A stretch of 64,000 bases of DNA from Chitinophagales bacterium (GCA_026003335.1 BPHB01000001.1:1014591-1078590), one strand, 5' to 3'. Positions 16,591-25,894 are shown, counted from the first letter of the stretch. Notes: generated by a model not told the origin, from the sequence alone. Program-made: numbers and translations.

Positions 16591-18499
16591 GCCGCTCTGC
16601 CGCTGCATTGCGTACAAAGTCAATCTGGTCATCGCGGATTACCTGGAAAAGCACTTCCTTATCATTCAGCTTTTCCACTGCCGTTTTTCTCACATACATA
16701 TCGGGAGCAGAAAGCGCCAGCTCTCTGAGTATCTGCTGGTCCGTGATTTTTTCAGCAGCGCGCTTGCGGACATAAGGGTCTTGCGCTTGCCTGGCTATAC
16801 GGTTCAAAACCGGCTCCGACTCCACACGCGAAACCGCTGTTTTTCTTACATGCAACTCCTCGGCACTGATGGCTACATCACCCAGCACTTCCGCATCGGT
16901 AATGCTCCATACTGCCAGGTTGCGGAGAAACTCATGACTGGTCTTTTGCGCTATTTCAGCAAGTATTTGCTGATCGGTAATCCGGTCAATGGCCTCTTCT
17001 TTCAATTCATCGGGCACGTTGTCAAATATAATGGCTCGCAATACCTGCTGGTCAGTTATTCTGCGCAAAGCCATCTGCCTGATTTTTATCTGTTTGTCAC
17101 GTTTAGCCAGGCTTATGAGAAATTGCGCATCATGAATTTTACGGATGGCTGTTTTTCTGATAGAAAAGTCATCGGAGCCACTGGCAATTTGCTTCAGTAT
17201 TTGTTCATCGGTAATCTCCCACACCGCAGCGTTTCTGACTTCCGCATCAGGATCATGCAAGGCCATTCGGGCAAGCACTGCCTGATTAGTAAGCTTCTCC
17301 ACAGTGGCCTTGCGCACTTTTTTATCCCGGGCATTCAGCGCCACCTCTTCCAGCACACTTTGTTCGGTAACCATGCTTCTGGCGCGGGATGCTGCCGCTG
17401 GTTTTTTTGTGGAATGAAGCAGTTCCAGAAATTTTTTCTGTCTTATCAACTGATAACGTACGTGCTCATCCTTTACTTTTTCCAGTAAGTCGTTCAGCAG
17501 GCTTATGTCATCAATTTTGTTTACGGCAGCTTTGCGCAGAGGCAAAGGCTCAGAGCTCCTCACAATTTCAGCCAGCAGTTTTTTATCGGTAAAAATTTCA
17601 ATGGTTTGCAGATTCAGTGCGGTTGACCCTTCCGAATCGGGCATACCTGCATTTTCGGAAGCCGGAGCATTGTCCGATAGGTTTTCAGCTTGCTGATATT
17701 CGGCATGCGTGCGCGCAGTGGAATTTCGGGTTTCTTTTTCTGAAGCATCCACTCCGGAATCAGAATCTGTTATCGCTTCAACCGGATTCTTAATCAGGCC
17801 ATTTTCGGCAATCACAATTGTCGCATGTGCTTCTGTTTCAGGTTTGTTCTTGCGCAATCTGCTGCTGCCCAGTTTCAAGGCAGCCACATGCCTGACGGGT
17901 TCTTCCCTGTCTTGTTCTGCAATCCGGGCCAGTATATCCGGATTTTTCATCTGCCACACTGCAATTTTACGGACATCGGTATGCTCTTCGGTTTTAAGAA
18001 TTTCCAGAAGCACCTGGTCATCTTCAATATTTTCTATTGCGGCTATCCTGACTTCATGATGCGGATCTGAGCGGGCAATAAGTGCCAGTATAGAGTTGTC
18101 CTTCACTTTCCGTACAGCCGTTATCCGGACAAACTTGTCGGGATCATGCTGGGCAATGCGCACAAGGAGGTTTTTGTCGTTCAGTTTTTTGACGGCTGCC
18201 AAGCGCACATATTTACTTTCACTGCAGGTGGCCACCACACCCAGCAGTGTAGTACTATTCAGTTTTTCCACTTCATCTATGCTGAGATTTTCGCGGGTAT
18301 GCTGAAGCTCTGCAAGCAGCTTTTTGTCAGTAATCATTTTTTTTGCTGCCATTCGCACGTACGGGCTGGTATCAAATTTGGCAGTTTCCAACAGTACATT
18401 TGGGTCTTTAATATCAGCAAGCATTTGCAGACGCACCTCAAGGTCATCATCTTTTTGAGTATTACTTGACCTGTTGCTGAAAAGACGGGTCAGTTTCAT
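16568..18499 (-). CDS. HEAT/leucine-rich-variant-like repeat protein
   Basis: A 643-residue protein built of about 20 helical repeats of 23-24 residues with consensus ITDQQVLxEIAxxxxDxxVR followed by KxAVEKI. Repeats fall in two blocks, residues about 20-215 and 295-640. They are separated by an acidic, Ser/Thr/Ala-rich linker (about 220-290) without repeats. The pattern suits a HEAT or leucine-rich-variant-type solenoid that binds protein or nucleic acid. There is no signal peptide, so it is likely cytoplasmic. No enzymatic domain is visible and no neighbour gives a clue to the partner. Confidence 0.75.
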   Translation of the reverse strand: MKLTRLFSNRSSNTQKDDDLEVRLQMLADIKDPNVLLETAKFDTSPYVRMAAKKMITDKKLLAELQHTRENLSIDEVEKLNSTTLLGVVATCSESKYVRLAAVKKLNDKNLLVRIAQHDPDKFVRITAVRKVKDNSILALIARSDPHHEVRIAAIENIEDDQVLLEILKTEEHTDVRKIAVWQMKNPDILARIAEQDREEPVRHVAALKLGSSRLRKNKPETEAHATIVIAENGLIKNPVEAITDSDSGVDASEKETRNSTARTHAEYQQAENLSDNAPASENAGMPDSEGSTALNLQTIEIFTDKKLLAEIVRSSEPLPLRKAAVNKIDDISLLNDLLEKVKDEHVRYQLIRQKKFLELLHSTKKPAAASRARSMVTEQSVLEEVALNARDKKVRKATVEKLTNQAVLARMALHDPDAEVRNAAVWEITDEQILKQIASGSDDFSIRKTAIRKIHDAQFLISLAKRDKQIKIRQMALRRITDQQVLRAIIFDNVPDELKEEAIDRITDQQILAEIAQKTSHEFLRNLAVWSITDAEVLGDVAISAEELHVRKTAVSRVESEPVLNRIARQAQDPYVRKRAAEKITDQQILRELALSAPDMYVRKTAVEKLNDKEVLFQVIRDDQIDFVRNAAAERLNMLQQI

Positions 18500-18664
18500 G
18501 ATTGTTCGGGTAGCAATTTATTAAGCATCACAATGGTAATAAGTTTTGCCATTATTATACCGTCTCGTTTTACACGGCCTGTGAAAAGCATCGTCCGAAT
18601 AATCAGACGCAACGGAGGTGTTTATTTATGTGTGAGTTTTATTTTATTATCTTTCGCGCCACGG

Positions 18665-19009
18665 ATGAAGCTCCTTATTTGTATATTGACTTTAATTGCC
18701 TTCAGCACGGCAGGCTTTGCACAAGAGGAAACCGAAGCGTACGTTTTCCGGATAAAGGTAGCCGCCTCCAGAACACCTTTACCTGAAGGAGCAAAGGTGT
18801 TTAAAGATTTTCCCGAAGCCGAAGGAATGCTTTTCCCCGATGGCTACTATCGGTATTTTGTAGGAAAGTTTGAAACGGCTCATCGTGCCACCCTACAGCT
18901 CTCAGCGGTTAAAGACAAAGGCTATAAAGATGCCTATGTGGTCTGCATTCATCAGGGACGCCTGTTGACGGTAGATGAGGCGCTTACGGAAATTTACGAA
19001 GACAGGTAA
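18665..19009 (+). CDS. Secreted SPOR-like domain protein
   Basis: A 114-residue protein: signal peptide (MKLLICILTLIAFSTAGFAQ) and one domain, YVFRIKVAASRTPL to TVDEALTEIYED. The layout of a V-rich strand with AAS, a central DGYYRYFVGKFETAH segment and a final AYVVCIHQGRLL strand matches single-SPOR proteins of Bacteroidota, which bind denuded peptidoglycan or act in the envelope. The ATG at 18665 places the signal peptide at the start; an open frame extends to 18533 but is not conserved-looking. The upstream gap 18500-18664 shows nothing else I can support. Confidence 0.7.
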   Translation: MKLLICILTLIAFSTAGFAQEETEAYVFRIKVAASRTPLPEGAKVFKDFPEAEGMLFPDGYYRYFVGKFETAHRATLQLSAVKDKGYKDAYVVCIHQGRLLTVDEALTEIYEDR

Positions 19010-19012
19010 CGG

Positions 19013-19672
19013 TCAGGCGGCCACCAGTCCGCGTTTGATGGCATAAAGCACAAGCTCTGAAGGTGATTTCAGGCCCAATTTGCCTAAGATGTTTTTGCGG
19101 TGTGTATTGATGGTATGTACACTGCGGCAAAGCATGCGTGCAATCTCGGCAGTGGTATATCCTTCTGCCACCAGTTTAACGATTTCCAGCTCACGCTCCG
19201 TTAAGACGAGGCCCTCGCAGGAAACCGGATAGCGCCTTTCCAACACATTATCTACAATCTGAGAACAGAAAAACTGTTCGCCATGCATGGTAGCCTTCAG
19301 GGCACTGAAAATTTCATCCTTACCGCATTCCTTAAGCAGATAGCTGGATACACCTGCCTGCAGGGCGGTGACAATGTCATGCTTATGCTTATTGTTGGAA
19401 ATGACCAGAATTCTGATTTGAGGATATCTTCTTGCTATCCACACCAAGTCATCCAGCGAAAATGCCCCGGGCTGATCATAATCCATAATCAGCATATCAG
19501 GAATAGTGTTGCGCAAAACCGCTTTCAACTCCTGATAGTTTGCCGCTTCCCCAACGACCTCATAATCGGGCTGATCAGCAAGCAAACACTTCAAGCCCGT
19601 TTTTAAAAGAAAATCCCGGTCAGCGATGATGATACGATGAGGCACTTTATTTAGAATATTTCTAAACAACAA
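19013..19672 (-). CDS. NarL/LuxR-type response regulator (orphan)
   Basis: About 219 residues: an N-terminal receiver with phospho-acceptor Asp 64 (LIMDYD), Lys in SYLLKE, and a C-terminal LuxR-type helix-turn-helix (LTERELEIVKLVAEGYTTAE, then INTHRKNILGKLGL). The acidic pocket reads ADRD where most receivers have ADDH, so the second acidic residue is Arg, which may change phosphorylation. The start is unclear: TTG at 19672 or GTG at 19648. No histidine kinase lies next to it. A palindrome resembling a NarL-family site lies about 48-63 bases upstream, suggesting autoregulation. Convergent with the SPOR-like gene, separated by 3 bases. Confidence 0.86.
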   Translation of the reverse strand: MLFRNILNKVPHRIIIADRDFLLKTGLKCLLADQPDYEVVGEAANYQELKAVLRNTIPDMLIMDYDQPGAFSLDDLVWIARRYPQIRILVISNNKHKHDIVTALQAGVSSYLLKECGKDEIFSALKATMHGEQFFCSQIVDNVLERRYPVSCEGLVLTERELEIVKLVAEGYTTAEIARMLCRSVHTINTHRKNILGKLGLKSPSELVLYAIKRGLVAA

Positions 19673-19719
19673 AAATAGCCGATGAAGCGCATTTTTCCAA
19701 AGTACGCTAAATTAAATGC

Positions 19720-19735
19720 TACCTAATAGTAGGTA
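19720..19735. promoter_or_regulatory. Palindrome resembling a NarL-type 7-2-7 operator
   Basis: TACCTAATAGTAGGTA is a perfect inverted repeat (TACCTA, 4-base centre, TAGGTA). Written as TACCTAA-TA-GTAGGTA it is two inverted heptamers with 2-base spacing, the geometry of NarL-class binding sites (heptamer TACYNMT). It lies between the divergent LuxR-type regulator gene and rplS, nearer the regulator. Confidence 0.45.
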
Positions 19736-19851
19736 ATCTGACAATATCAGGGATTGTATTGTGAAGGAAAAGAGTTTCCAAAGCGAAAAGTCCGGGGTTG
19801 AAGGGAGGTCAGGCGCTGAAAATAACCCTTTCTCGTGTCTTGATTAATTAT

Positions 19852-19859
19852 TACCTTTG
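19852..19859 (+). promoter_or_regulatory. Putative -7 promoter element of rplS
   Basis: TACCTTTG is an exact match to the Bacteroidota -7 consensus TAnnTTTG, about 30 bases upstream of the rplS ATG. The preceding sequence is AT-rich (TTGATTAATTAT). A canonical -33 box at the expected spacing is not obvious. Confidence 0.5.
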
Positions 19860-19889
19860 CATCCCCTTTTACCTCAAAAGACCAGCGTC

Positions 19890-20294
19890 ATGGACAAAAT
19901 AAAAGCGATAGAAAAAATGCTGCTGCCTGATAAGGAGCTGCCAAAATTCAAGGCAGGCGACAACATCACGGTGCGCTACAAGATTGTGGAAGGCAGCAAG
20001 GAACGAATACAGCCTTTTCGCGGAGATGTTATCCAGATAAGGGGAAGCGGGCTGACTACCACATTCACGGTAAGGAAAATATCAAATGGTGTAGGTGTGG
20101 AAAGAATTTTCCCATTATACTCTCCCAATATTGAGAGCATAGAAGTGAACAAGGTAGGTAGGGTAAGACGTGCCAGAATTTTCTATCAGCGCAACCTGAA
20201 AGGGAAGAAAGCCCGTATTGTGGAAAAGAAGAGCTTCTCCACCACTGAGCAAGATCTTACCCAACAGCAGTCGCAGGCGGCAGCCAACGAGTAA
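19890..20294 (+). CDS. rplS: 50S ribosomal protein L19
   Basis: A 134-residue protein that sits at the 30S-50S interface. The family core is clear: [55 protein letters not shown], and [11 protein letters not shown], followed by [18 protein letters not shown]. The C-terminal Gln-rich extension ([13 protein letters not shown]) goes beyond the core, as is common in this phylum. The ATG at 19890 ([10 protein letters not shown]) is chosen over an upstream in-frame codon at 19857, which lies in the promoter. Its stop abuts the stop of the convergent thioesterase with no gap. Confidence 0.96.
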   Translation: MDKIKAIEKMLLPDKELPKFKAGDNITVRYKIVEGSKERIQPFRGDVIQIRGSGLTTTFTVRKISNGVGVERIFPLYSPNIESIEVNKVGRVRRARIFYQRNLKGKKARIVEKKSFSTTEQDLTQQQSQAAANE

Positions 20295-20729
20295 TCAACT
20301 TACCCTGTTTAATTGTACTACTGCAAGAGTGAGGCGGCTGATGCAAACCAGCTTTCCTTCTTCATTGGTGATTTTGATATCCCACACCTGAGTGGTTTTT
20401 CCCAAATGCAGGGGACGCGCAATGCCTTCCACATAGCCTTCTCTGACGGAGCGAATGTGGTTGGCATTGATTTCCAGTCCAACCACCGCTTCCTCATTGG
20501 CGTTTACGCACATGGTTCCGGCCACGCTGCCCAACGATTCAGCAAGGGCTACTGAGGCTCCCCCATGCAACAAACCGTAAGGCTGAGTTGTGCGGTGATC
20601 AACCGGCATGCGGGCTTTGACAAAGTCATCCCCTATTTCGGTAATCTCTATCCCCAAATGGGCAGGGAGACAGCGACTGCTTCCCTGGTTTAACACTTCT
20701 ACAGTCGCAGGTGATTTCCAGATTGACAT
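20295..20729 (-). CDS. Hotdog-fold acyl-CoA thioesterase (PaaI/MenI-like)
   Basis: A 144-residue hotdog thioesterase. The signature GLLHGGASVALAESLGSVAG (about 52-71) contains the HGG and catalytic Glu region of the PaaI/YdiI/MenI group, which hydrolyses aromatic or fatty acyl-CoAs such as 1,4-dihydroxy-2-naphthoyl-CoA. Length and fold fit. It lies 24 bases downstream of the AsmA gene on the same strand and probably shares its transcript. Exact substrate cannot be told from sequence. Confidence 0.87.
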   Translation of the reverse strand: MSIWKSPATVEVLNQGSSRCLPAHLGIEITEIGDDFVKARMPVDHRTTQPYGLLHGGASVALAESLGSVAGTMCVNANEEAVVGLEINANHIRSVREGYVEGIARPLHLGKTTQVWDIKITNEEGKLVCISRLTLAVVQLNRVS

Positions 20730-20753
20730 TTATTGAATTGGCTTAAAAATTCA

Positions 20754-23687
20754 TTATGGTTTAGACTGAAGCAATTGGTCTGCACGCTTTTGTGCATTTT
20801 CCAGGATACGGTTGGCCTGGTCATTGGCTTCCCGGATAATCTTGTCTGCTTTATCATCGGTTTCTTTTCTGAGTTTTTTGGCTGCTGCCTGAGCCACTGT
20901 TTTTGCCAGAGGGTTTTTAGCCTCGTCTTCCAGCTTCTTTGCTTGAGCATATCCTTCCCTACGCACCTGGTCGGCCAGCTTTTGGGCTGCATCTTTGACT
21001 TTTTGGGCCTGCTGTCGGGCTTCTTGCATGATTTTTTCTGCTTCCTCCCGTGCTTTTGTGCTTACCTGTTCTTTCACCTCCCGGATAGTTTCCTTCACTT
21101 CTTCCCGGATCTGCTCTTTTACAGAGCCTTCTCCCTTTCCGGCTATGCTTATTTGCACTTTGGGATTGGTTAAGGTTTCGGTTATTCTAACTCTGAACTT
21201 CATCACCTGCGGCAAATTGCCGGGCCCGATACCCGATAACGGATTTTTCGCCAGCAGGTCATTTATAAATCCACTGGCCGCACCCAGCATTTCAGTGGGC
21301 ACATCTATTACAGAGTTAAAATCTATCGTATTATCCAGCCCATAAGAGCCATAGTTGTGCAGCTTAATGGCATTGATGGCTACATCAAATGGTTCTATTT
21401 CAACCCTGCCGTTTCTGATTTCAAACACTGTCCAGGCGTCACTGATGCGCAGGTTTTTGAGCTGCTGAAGTTGCAATTGATCAGCAATGCGCACAAGGGC
21501 AGGGAATCCGCTTATCACAGCATTTTTAATATCTACCCTTCCCTTGCCCGATACTGAAGGAATTTGCAGAGATAAATCTTCCAGTAATGCCCCGCTCATA
21601 TACATTTGGGAGCTGAACCGTCCGTTCATATAGGTAAATACAGGAGCCAATTTTGCCGCCAGCTCCAGGCTGGAAACAGTTTTTGCAATATCCAGATCTT
21701 TGAGGTTGTAAGAGAAATTCACAAGAGTATTGGTCGGATTTTTGGCATCCAGATACCCTTTCACGTCCAAAGTACCTCCCATACCGGAGGTAGAAAGGGA
21801 TTGCAGGGTAAGAACCTGGTCTTTAACAGTGGCACGTCCGCTCGTATTATAGAGCTCGGCTTTATCAAACACCATCCTGGCAACGGCTAATCCAAGATCA
21901 ATAGCTACATTATTCGGGATAAGAGCTGCGGATGATTCCGTTTGAGCTGGCGATGCGGCCTCTGAATCCGCTGAGGCAGTGGCATCCATCCATTCGTTAA
22001 GGTCAATGAGAGAGGATTTCAGATTCAACTGCCCGGTGAGGGTTCCATCGCTCAGCAGATAAGCCAACAGGTTATCCAGACGACCGGTAAGCTCGGCATC
22101 TGTTTTTCCAATTTGCGCCTTGAGATGCTGCAAAGTCACATCATTCTGATTTACAATGAGATGTAAACCGCTCAGGTGGAGGCGCCCCCCGGGCAGTGTG
22201 TTATCGGCATAAGTGAGATTCTGTATGTCAAGTGTAGCATAGGCATTCACAGGTAAACCGGCAGAGGAAACGTTACTGCCTTTTGTGGCAAATCCAAGTA
22301 AGGTTTTATCTACAGCTACGCCTGCGGGTAGTGAAGGGCTCTTATACTTCAATCCGTTGATGTTTACTTTACCATCGGCCTGAATCTTTTCATACTGTTC
22401 TTTTTCCAGATAAGACAACCGGCCCTTGAAAGCAGCATTTGCCTCCAGGAGGCCGGCTATTTCTTCGCCTTCCTGCAGCGGATAGAACTGTTTTACATTA
22501 GTTAGATTCAGCTTCCCTTTTGCCTGTATATCCATATCAGGATCTGAGACGGGTGTTTTCACCAGTATTCTCAGCTCCAAAGGTTCACCGCCTGCTTTTA
22601 AACTGAATTTTGGAATATGAATAACCGTATTATCCAGATTACCACCCGGATTTTCAGCCTTGAAGTCCATCTGAATATCCGTAACCGCAGCCGGCAGGTC
22701 GGGGTATTGAAAGCTTGCATCTTCTACTTTCATCTGAAGGGCAAAAGCCGGAAAACTTTCCTCACGCCAGGTGCCTTTTGCATAACCGTTGAGAGACAAC
22801 CGACCCTCGGTCTTTACCTTTTCAAAATCTTTCAGATAAATAGCCGGCACCAGTGAGAGAATATTTTTAAAAGAAGTTTCCCTAGCGGAAAATTTTACAT
22901 CCATTCCGTATTGACCAGGAGTACGGTCAGACACCCATCCCTCCATGCCCAGGACGAGGGCATTGACACGCAGAGTGTTATCCTTCAGGGTGTAGGTTTT
23001 ATTCGGCAGATCCACACCCAGATTCATCTTCAATTCAATGTTGGCATTATTGAGATATTTTATTCCTGCCAATTTCAGGGTAGCCTGACTTATGGACAAC
23101 AGCGTTTGAAAATCAAACAGATCCTGAGTGAAATCGCCCTTACCCCTGAAATTCAGATCAGCCAATCGCGCCTCCATATCCCCCTGCCGGTCTGTGTATG
23201 ATAGTTCACCGCGATTGATTGCAAAAGACTTCAGTTTTACACTATAAGACGCGGGTGACGCGGATTGTTTACCCTGTGAAGTATTATCGGATTTGAAGAT
23301 ATCGTAATTAGCTGTTCCGTCAGGAAGTATTTTAATATGAGCCAGGGGCCGGTCTATGCGAATACTGCGGATATCAATCGGACCTTGTTTCAGCAGGCTC
23401 ATGAGATTGATACTAAATGAAAATGAGCCCACATAGGCGAGCGTATCGCCCTCAAATGGCGTATGATTAATGACGCTCAGGTCTTGCAGCGAAAAGGTAA
23501 GATGGGGAAAGTCGCTAAGAAGCGTAATGCCCACGTTCCGGAAGTCCACCTTGGCATTGACGCTTTTGTTTATTTCCTGCCGCGCCAGATTTATCAGCCT
23601 GTCTTTAAACACAAATGGAATTGCAAACAGTGCACCCAAAAAAAGAATAATCAGGACGACCAAAACCCAAAGAACTTTTCTGAACAT
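20754..23687 (-). CDS. AsmA family envelope protein
   Basis: A 977-residue protein with one N-terminal membrane helix (residues about 5-27) and a long periplasmic beta-rich region. The AsmA N-terminal domain is evident (NVGITLLSDFPHLTFSLQDL, IRIDRPLAHIKILPDGTANY). AsmA-like proteins are relatives of bridge-like lipid-transfer proteins and affect outer-membrane lipid balance. The last 130 residues are an Ala/Lys/Glu/Gln-rich predicted coiled coil (VKEQIREEVKETIREV through ILENAQKRADQLL), an extension not universal in the family. It is first gene of a likely two-gene unit with the thioesterase. Confidence 0.88.
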   Translation of the reverse strand: MFRKVLWVLVVLIILFLGALFAIPFVFKDRLINLARQEINKSVNAKVDFRNVGITLLSDFPHLTFSLQDLSVINHTPFEGDTLAYVGSFSFSINLMSLLKQGPIDIRSIRIDRPLAHIKILPDGTANYDIFKSDNTSQGKQSASPASYSVKLKSFAINRGELSYTDRQGDMEARLADLNFRGKGDFTQDLFDFQTLLSISQATLKLAGIKYLNNANIELKMNLGVDLPNKTYTLKDNTLRVNALVLGMEGWVSDRTPGQYGMDVKFSARETSFKNILSLVPAIYLKDFEKVKTEGRLSLNGYAKGTWREESFPAFALQMKVEDASFQYPDLPAAVTDIQMDFKAENPGGNLDNTVIHIPKFSLKAGGEPLELRILVKTPVSDPDMDIQAKGKLNLTNVKQFYPLQEGEEIAGLLEANAAFKGRLSYLEKEQYEKIQADGKVNINGLKYKSPSLPAGVAVDKTLLGFATKGSNVSSAGLPVNAYATLDIQNLTYADNTLPGGRLHLSGLHLIVNQNDVTLQHLKAQIGKTDAELTGRLDNLLAYLLSDGTLTGQLNLKSSLIDLNEWMDATASADSEAASPAQTESSAALIPNNVAIDLGLAVARMVFDKAELYNTSGRATVKDQVLTLQSLSTSGMGGTLDVKGYLDAKNPTNTLVNFSYNLKDLDIAKTVSSLELAAKLAPVFTYMNGRFSSQMYMSGALLEDLSLQIPSVSGKGRVDIKNAVISGFPALVRIADQLQLQQLKNLRISDAWTVFEIRNGRVEIEPFDVAINAIKLHNYGSYGLDNTIDFNSVIDVPTEMLGAASGFINDLLAKNPLSGIGPGNLPQVMKFRVRITETLTNPKVQISIAGKGEGSVKEQIREEVKETIREVKEQVSTKAREEAEKIMQEARQQAQKVKDAAQKLADQVRREGYAQAKKLEDEAKNPLAKTVAQAAAKKLRKETDDKADKIIREANDQANRILENAQKRADQLLQSKP

Positions 23688-23820
23688 ACGTGAAGTTTAT
23701 AAACGGAGGCTAAATTAGAAAAGACTGCTGTTTGATAGACAAATCCTTCTGGAAATAATAACAGACATCCGAGAAGATGGTAAATTAAGTATCTGATTAA
23801 ACAAAACCGCATGAGACAAT

Positions 23821-24438
23821 ATGACTCCTGAAAGAGAACAACGCATGGCTGATGTATTGAAGAGACGACAACCTGATATCACGGTAGTGCTGGAGAATGT
23901 GCATGACCCGCATAATATTGCTGCCGTATTGCGCACCTGCGATGCAGTAGGCGTTCAGACAGTATATGCAGTGAATGAAAAGGTTCCCCGGCCTAAAAAA
24001 TTCGGTCATAAAACATCCTCCGGCTCAGAAAAATGGGTGGACGTGTACTATTACCGCGACCCCGATACATGCTTGGAAGACGTGCGTAAAAAATACGAAA
24101 AAGTATATGCCCTTAGTTCGGATCATCCAGGCAAAAGTCTGTTTGAAGCAGACCTTACCGGATCAGTAGCCCTTCTTTTTGGCAATGAACATGCAGGCTT
24201 AAGTTCCCGCATGCTTTCGCATGCTGACGAGTTGTTTACCATTCCCATGGTGGGCATGGTTACAAGCTTAAACATCTCAGTGGCGTGTGCCGTTACACTA
24301 TATGAAGCCTTCCGGCAAAGGTATGCTGCCGGATTGTATGAGCGCACCAGCCTTACCGAAGAGCAGGCTGAAACTTATAAAAAGTGGGTGTTACGGGAAA
24401 TACGGAAACGCTACCACCTATCCATCCAGAAAACATAA
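23821..24438 (+). CDS. TrmH-family tRNA/rRNA 2'-O-methyltransferase
   Basis: A 205-residue SPOUT-class RNA methyltransferase, probably the tRNA (Gm18) enzyme TrmH. Motif 1 is VVLENVHDPHNIAAVLRTCD (28-47, with the conserved Asn and Arg), motif 2 is ALLFGNEHAGLS, and motif 3 is IPMVGMVTSLNISVACAVTLY, forming the trefoil-knot SAM site. N-terminal MTPEREQRMADVLKRRQPD is typical of TrmH. It stands alone between divergent AsmA and convergent cupredoxin genes. Confidence 0.92.
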   Translation: MTPEREQRMADVLKRRQPDITVVLENVHDPHNIAAVLRTCDAVGVQTVYAVNEKVPRPKKFGHKTSSGSEKWVDVYYYRDPDTCLEDVRKKYEKVYALSSDHPGKSLFEADLTGSVALLFGNEHAGLSSRMLSHADELFTIPMVGMVTSLNISVACAVTLYEAFRQRYAAGLYERTSLTEEQAETYKKWVLREIRKRYHLSIQKT

Positions 24439-24463
24439 CTCCACCTTACCGGTTTCTTTAAGC

Positions 24464-25813
24464 TCAGTAGCGGGCAATTCTGGTAGTGTAGGTTCTCTGC
24501 GGTCCAGTGATTTTTACTAAGTAGATACCCGCCGGAAGAGACGAAATGTCCAGCAGGATATGGCCTTCTTCGGTTCGTATCTTATCGGAAGAGTACATCC
24601 ACCGGCCATGGATATCAAAAAGGGAAACGACATCATTTCCGGGTCTGCCATCCTTCGGAAGGTTAATCTGATAAACTCCGTTCTCCTGCAGAAAAACTGT
24701 CACCTGTGACCTTAGTCTTTGCATGTCTAAACCAGAAACCACCACATTTTCACAAGCCGAAGTATCTCTGCAGCCTGCTGAACTCACCATCAGGGCATAG
24801 CTGCTTGTAGTTGTGACCACGAAAACTGCCGTTGTTTCGGCAACCAACGGAGTAAAGCCATTTCCGCAGTCTAACCATTGAAACGTTTCTGCTGTATTAT
24901 TGGCCGTTAGAATATTCCCTGAAATGGAAAAGGTGGGATCCAGAGATACCACACTGACGGCAAGTACCTGCGGCACCGATGCACCGCAGGCATTATCAGC
25001 AGTTACCATAATATTTCCACCTGTGTTGCCCGCTACCACCGATGCCGAACTTGATGAAGAGCTGCCACTCCATCCAGCCGGAAAGGTCCATGTGTAGGCA
25101 TCAGCGCCCGACACAGGCGCCACACTGTAGTTTACACTTTCCCCGGCACAAACAGAATCAGGACCACTGATAGTGCTCGGTTGTTCAGGCAATGTAAACA
25201 CGTTTACTGTGAAAGTCTGAGCAAAAGAGCTGCCGCAATTATTTTCAGCCGTAACAGATATAGTTCCACCCGTACTGCCGGCAACAACGGTAATAGAGTC
25301 AGCCGTTGAACTGCCGCTCCAGCCTGCAGGCAATTCCCACGCATAGGCAGTTGCACCCGACACCGGGGAAACGCGATAAGTAACTGTGGCGCCAGCACAC
25401 ACTCCCATTTGCCCTGATATAGGACCGGGCTGTGATGGAGGGGTACAAGGCTGCACGATAATCACTCCCTTCATACCAATAGCAGCATGCGGCTGACACA
25501 CATACCAGTGCGTCCCAACAGGAAGCTTAGACGGTAAAACGATTCCACCTCCAAAGGGGACAGAAAACCCGCCAGGCAGAGGGGTTGTTGAGTTGGCGTT
25601 CCAGGTGGCCTGGCTCACCTCCACCGCATTGTGGTTGTTTGCTATAACAAAGCTCACTGTGTCTCCTTCGGTGATGGTGATGCTGTCAGGCCTGAACGTA
25701 TTGCCAGAGTTGTTGATAGTCCATACGGTAGCAAAGGCATTTACGGTATGCACCATCAGGAATAATGAAACAAATCGTGAAGGCATAAGTAATTTATATT
25801 TTATGTTCAACAT
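24464..25813 (-). CDS. T9SS-secreted cupredoxin with PKD/Ig-like repeats
   Basis: A 449-residue secreted protein. After the signal peptide (ending VNAFA) comes a plastocyanin-like domain (about 28-122) with a full type 1 copper ligand set: H61, C106, H109 and M114 (CQPHAAIGM). Two or more PKD/Ig-like repeats follow, with the recurring phrases VCAGATVTY, VSGATAYAWELPAGWSGSS and GGTISVTAENNCG. The C-terminus (SLFDIHGRWMYSS, LPAGIYLVKITG, ending TTRIARY) is a T9SS sorting domain. Likely anchored or released at the cell surface as a copper electron carrier or sensor. Confidence 0.84.
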   Translation of the reverse strand: MLNIKYKLLMPSRFVSLFLMVHTVNAFATVWTINNSGNTFRPDSITITEGDTVSFVIANNHNAVEVSQATWNANSTTPLPGGFSVPFGGGIVLPSKLPVGTHWYVCQPHAAIGMKGVIIVQPCTPPSQPGPISGQMGVCAGATVTYRVSPVSGATAYAWELPAGWSGSSTADSITVVAGSTGGTISVTAENNCGSSFAQTFTVNVFTLPEQPSTISGPDSVCAGESVNYSVAPVSGADAYTWTFPAGWSGSSSSSSASVVAGNTGGNIMVTADNACGASVPQVLAVSVVSLDPTFSISGNILTANNTAETFQWLDCGNGFTPLVAETTAVFVVTTTSSYALMVSSAGCRDTSACENVVVSGLDMQRLRSQVTVFLQENGVYQINLPKDGRPGNDVVSLFDIHGRWMYSSDKIRTEEGHILLDISSLPAGIYLVKITGPQRTYTTRIARY

Positions 25814-25894
25814 TTAATTATGTATGACGGATTTAAACATTTATAGCCCTGACTTTAAGAGAGCTAAAATAAAAACCATTGCCTTAAAAAAAAA

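Noticed and set aside
20733-21173. Leu/Phe-rich 146-codon frame opposite the AsmA C-terminus
   Set aside because: Arises from the antisense of the Ala/Lys/Glu coiled-coil codons; it mimics membrane protein composition but is a shadow.
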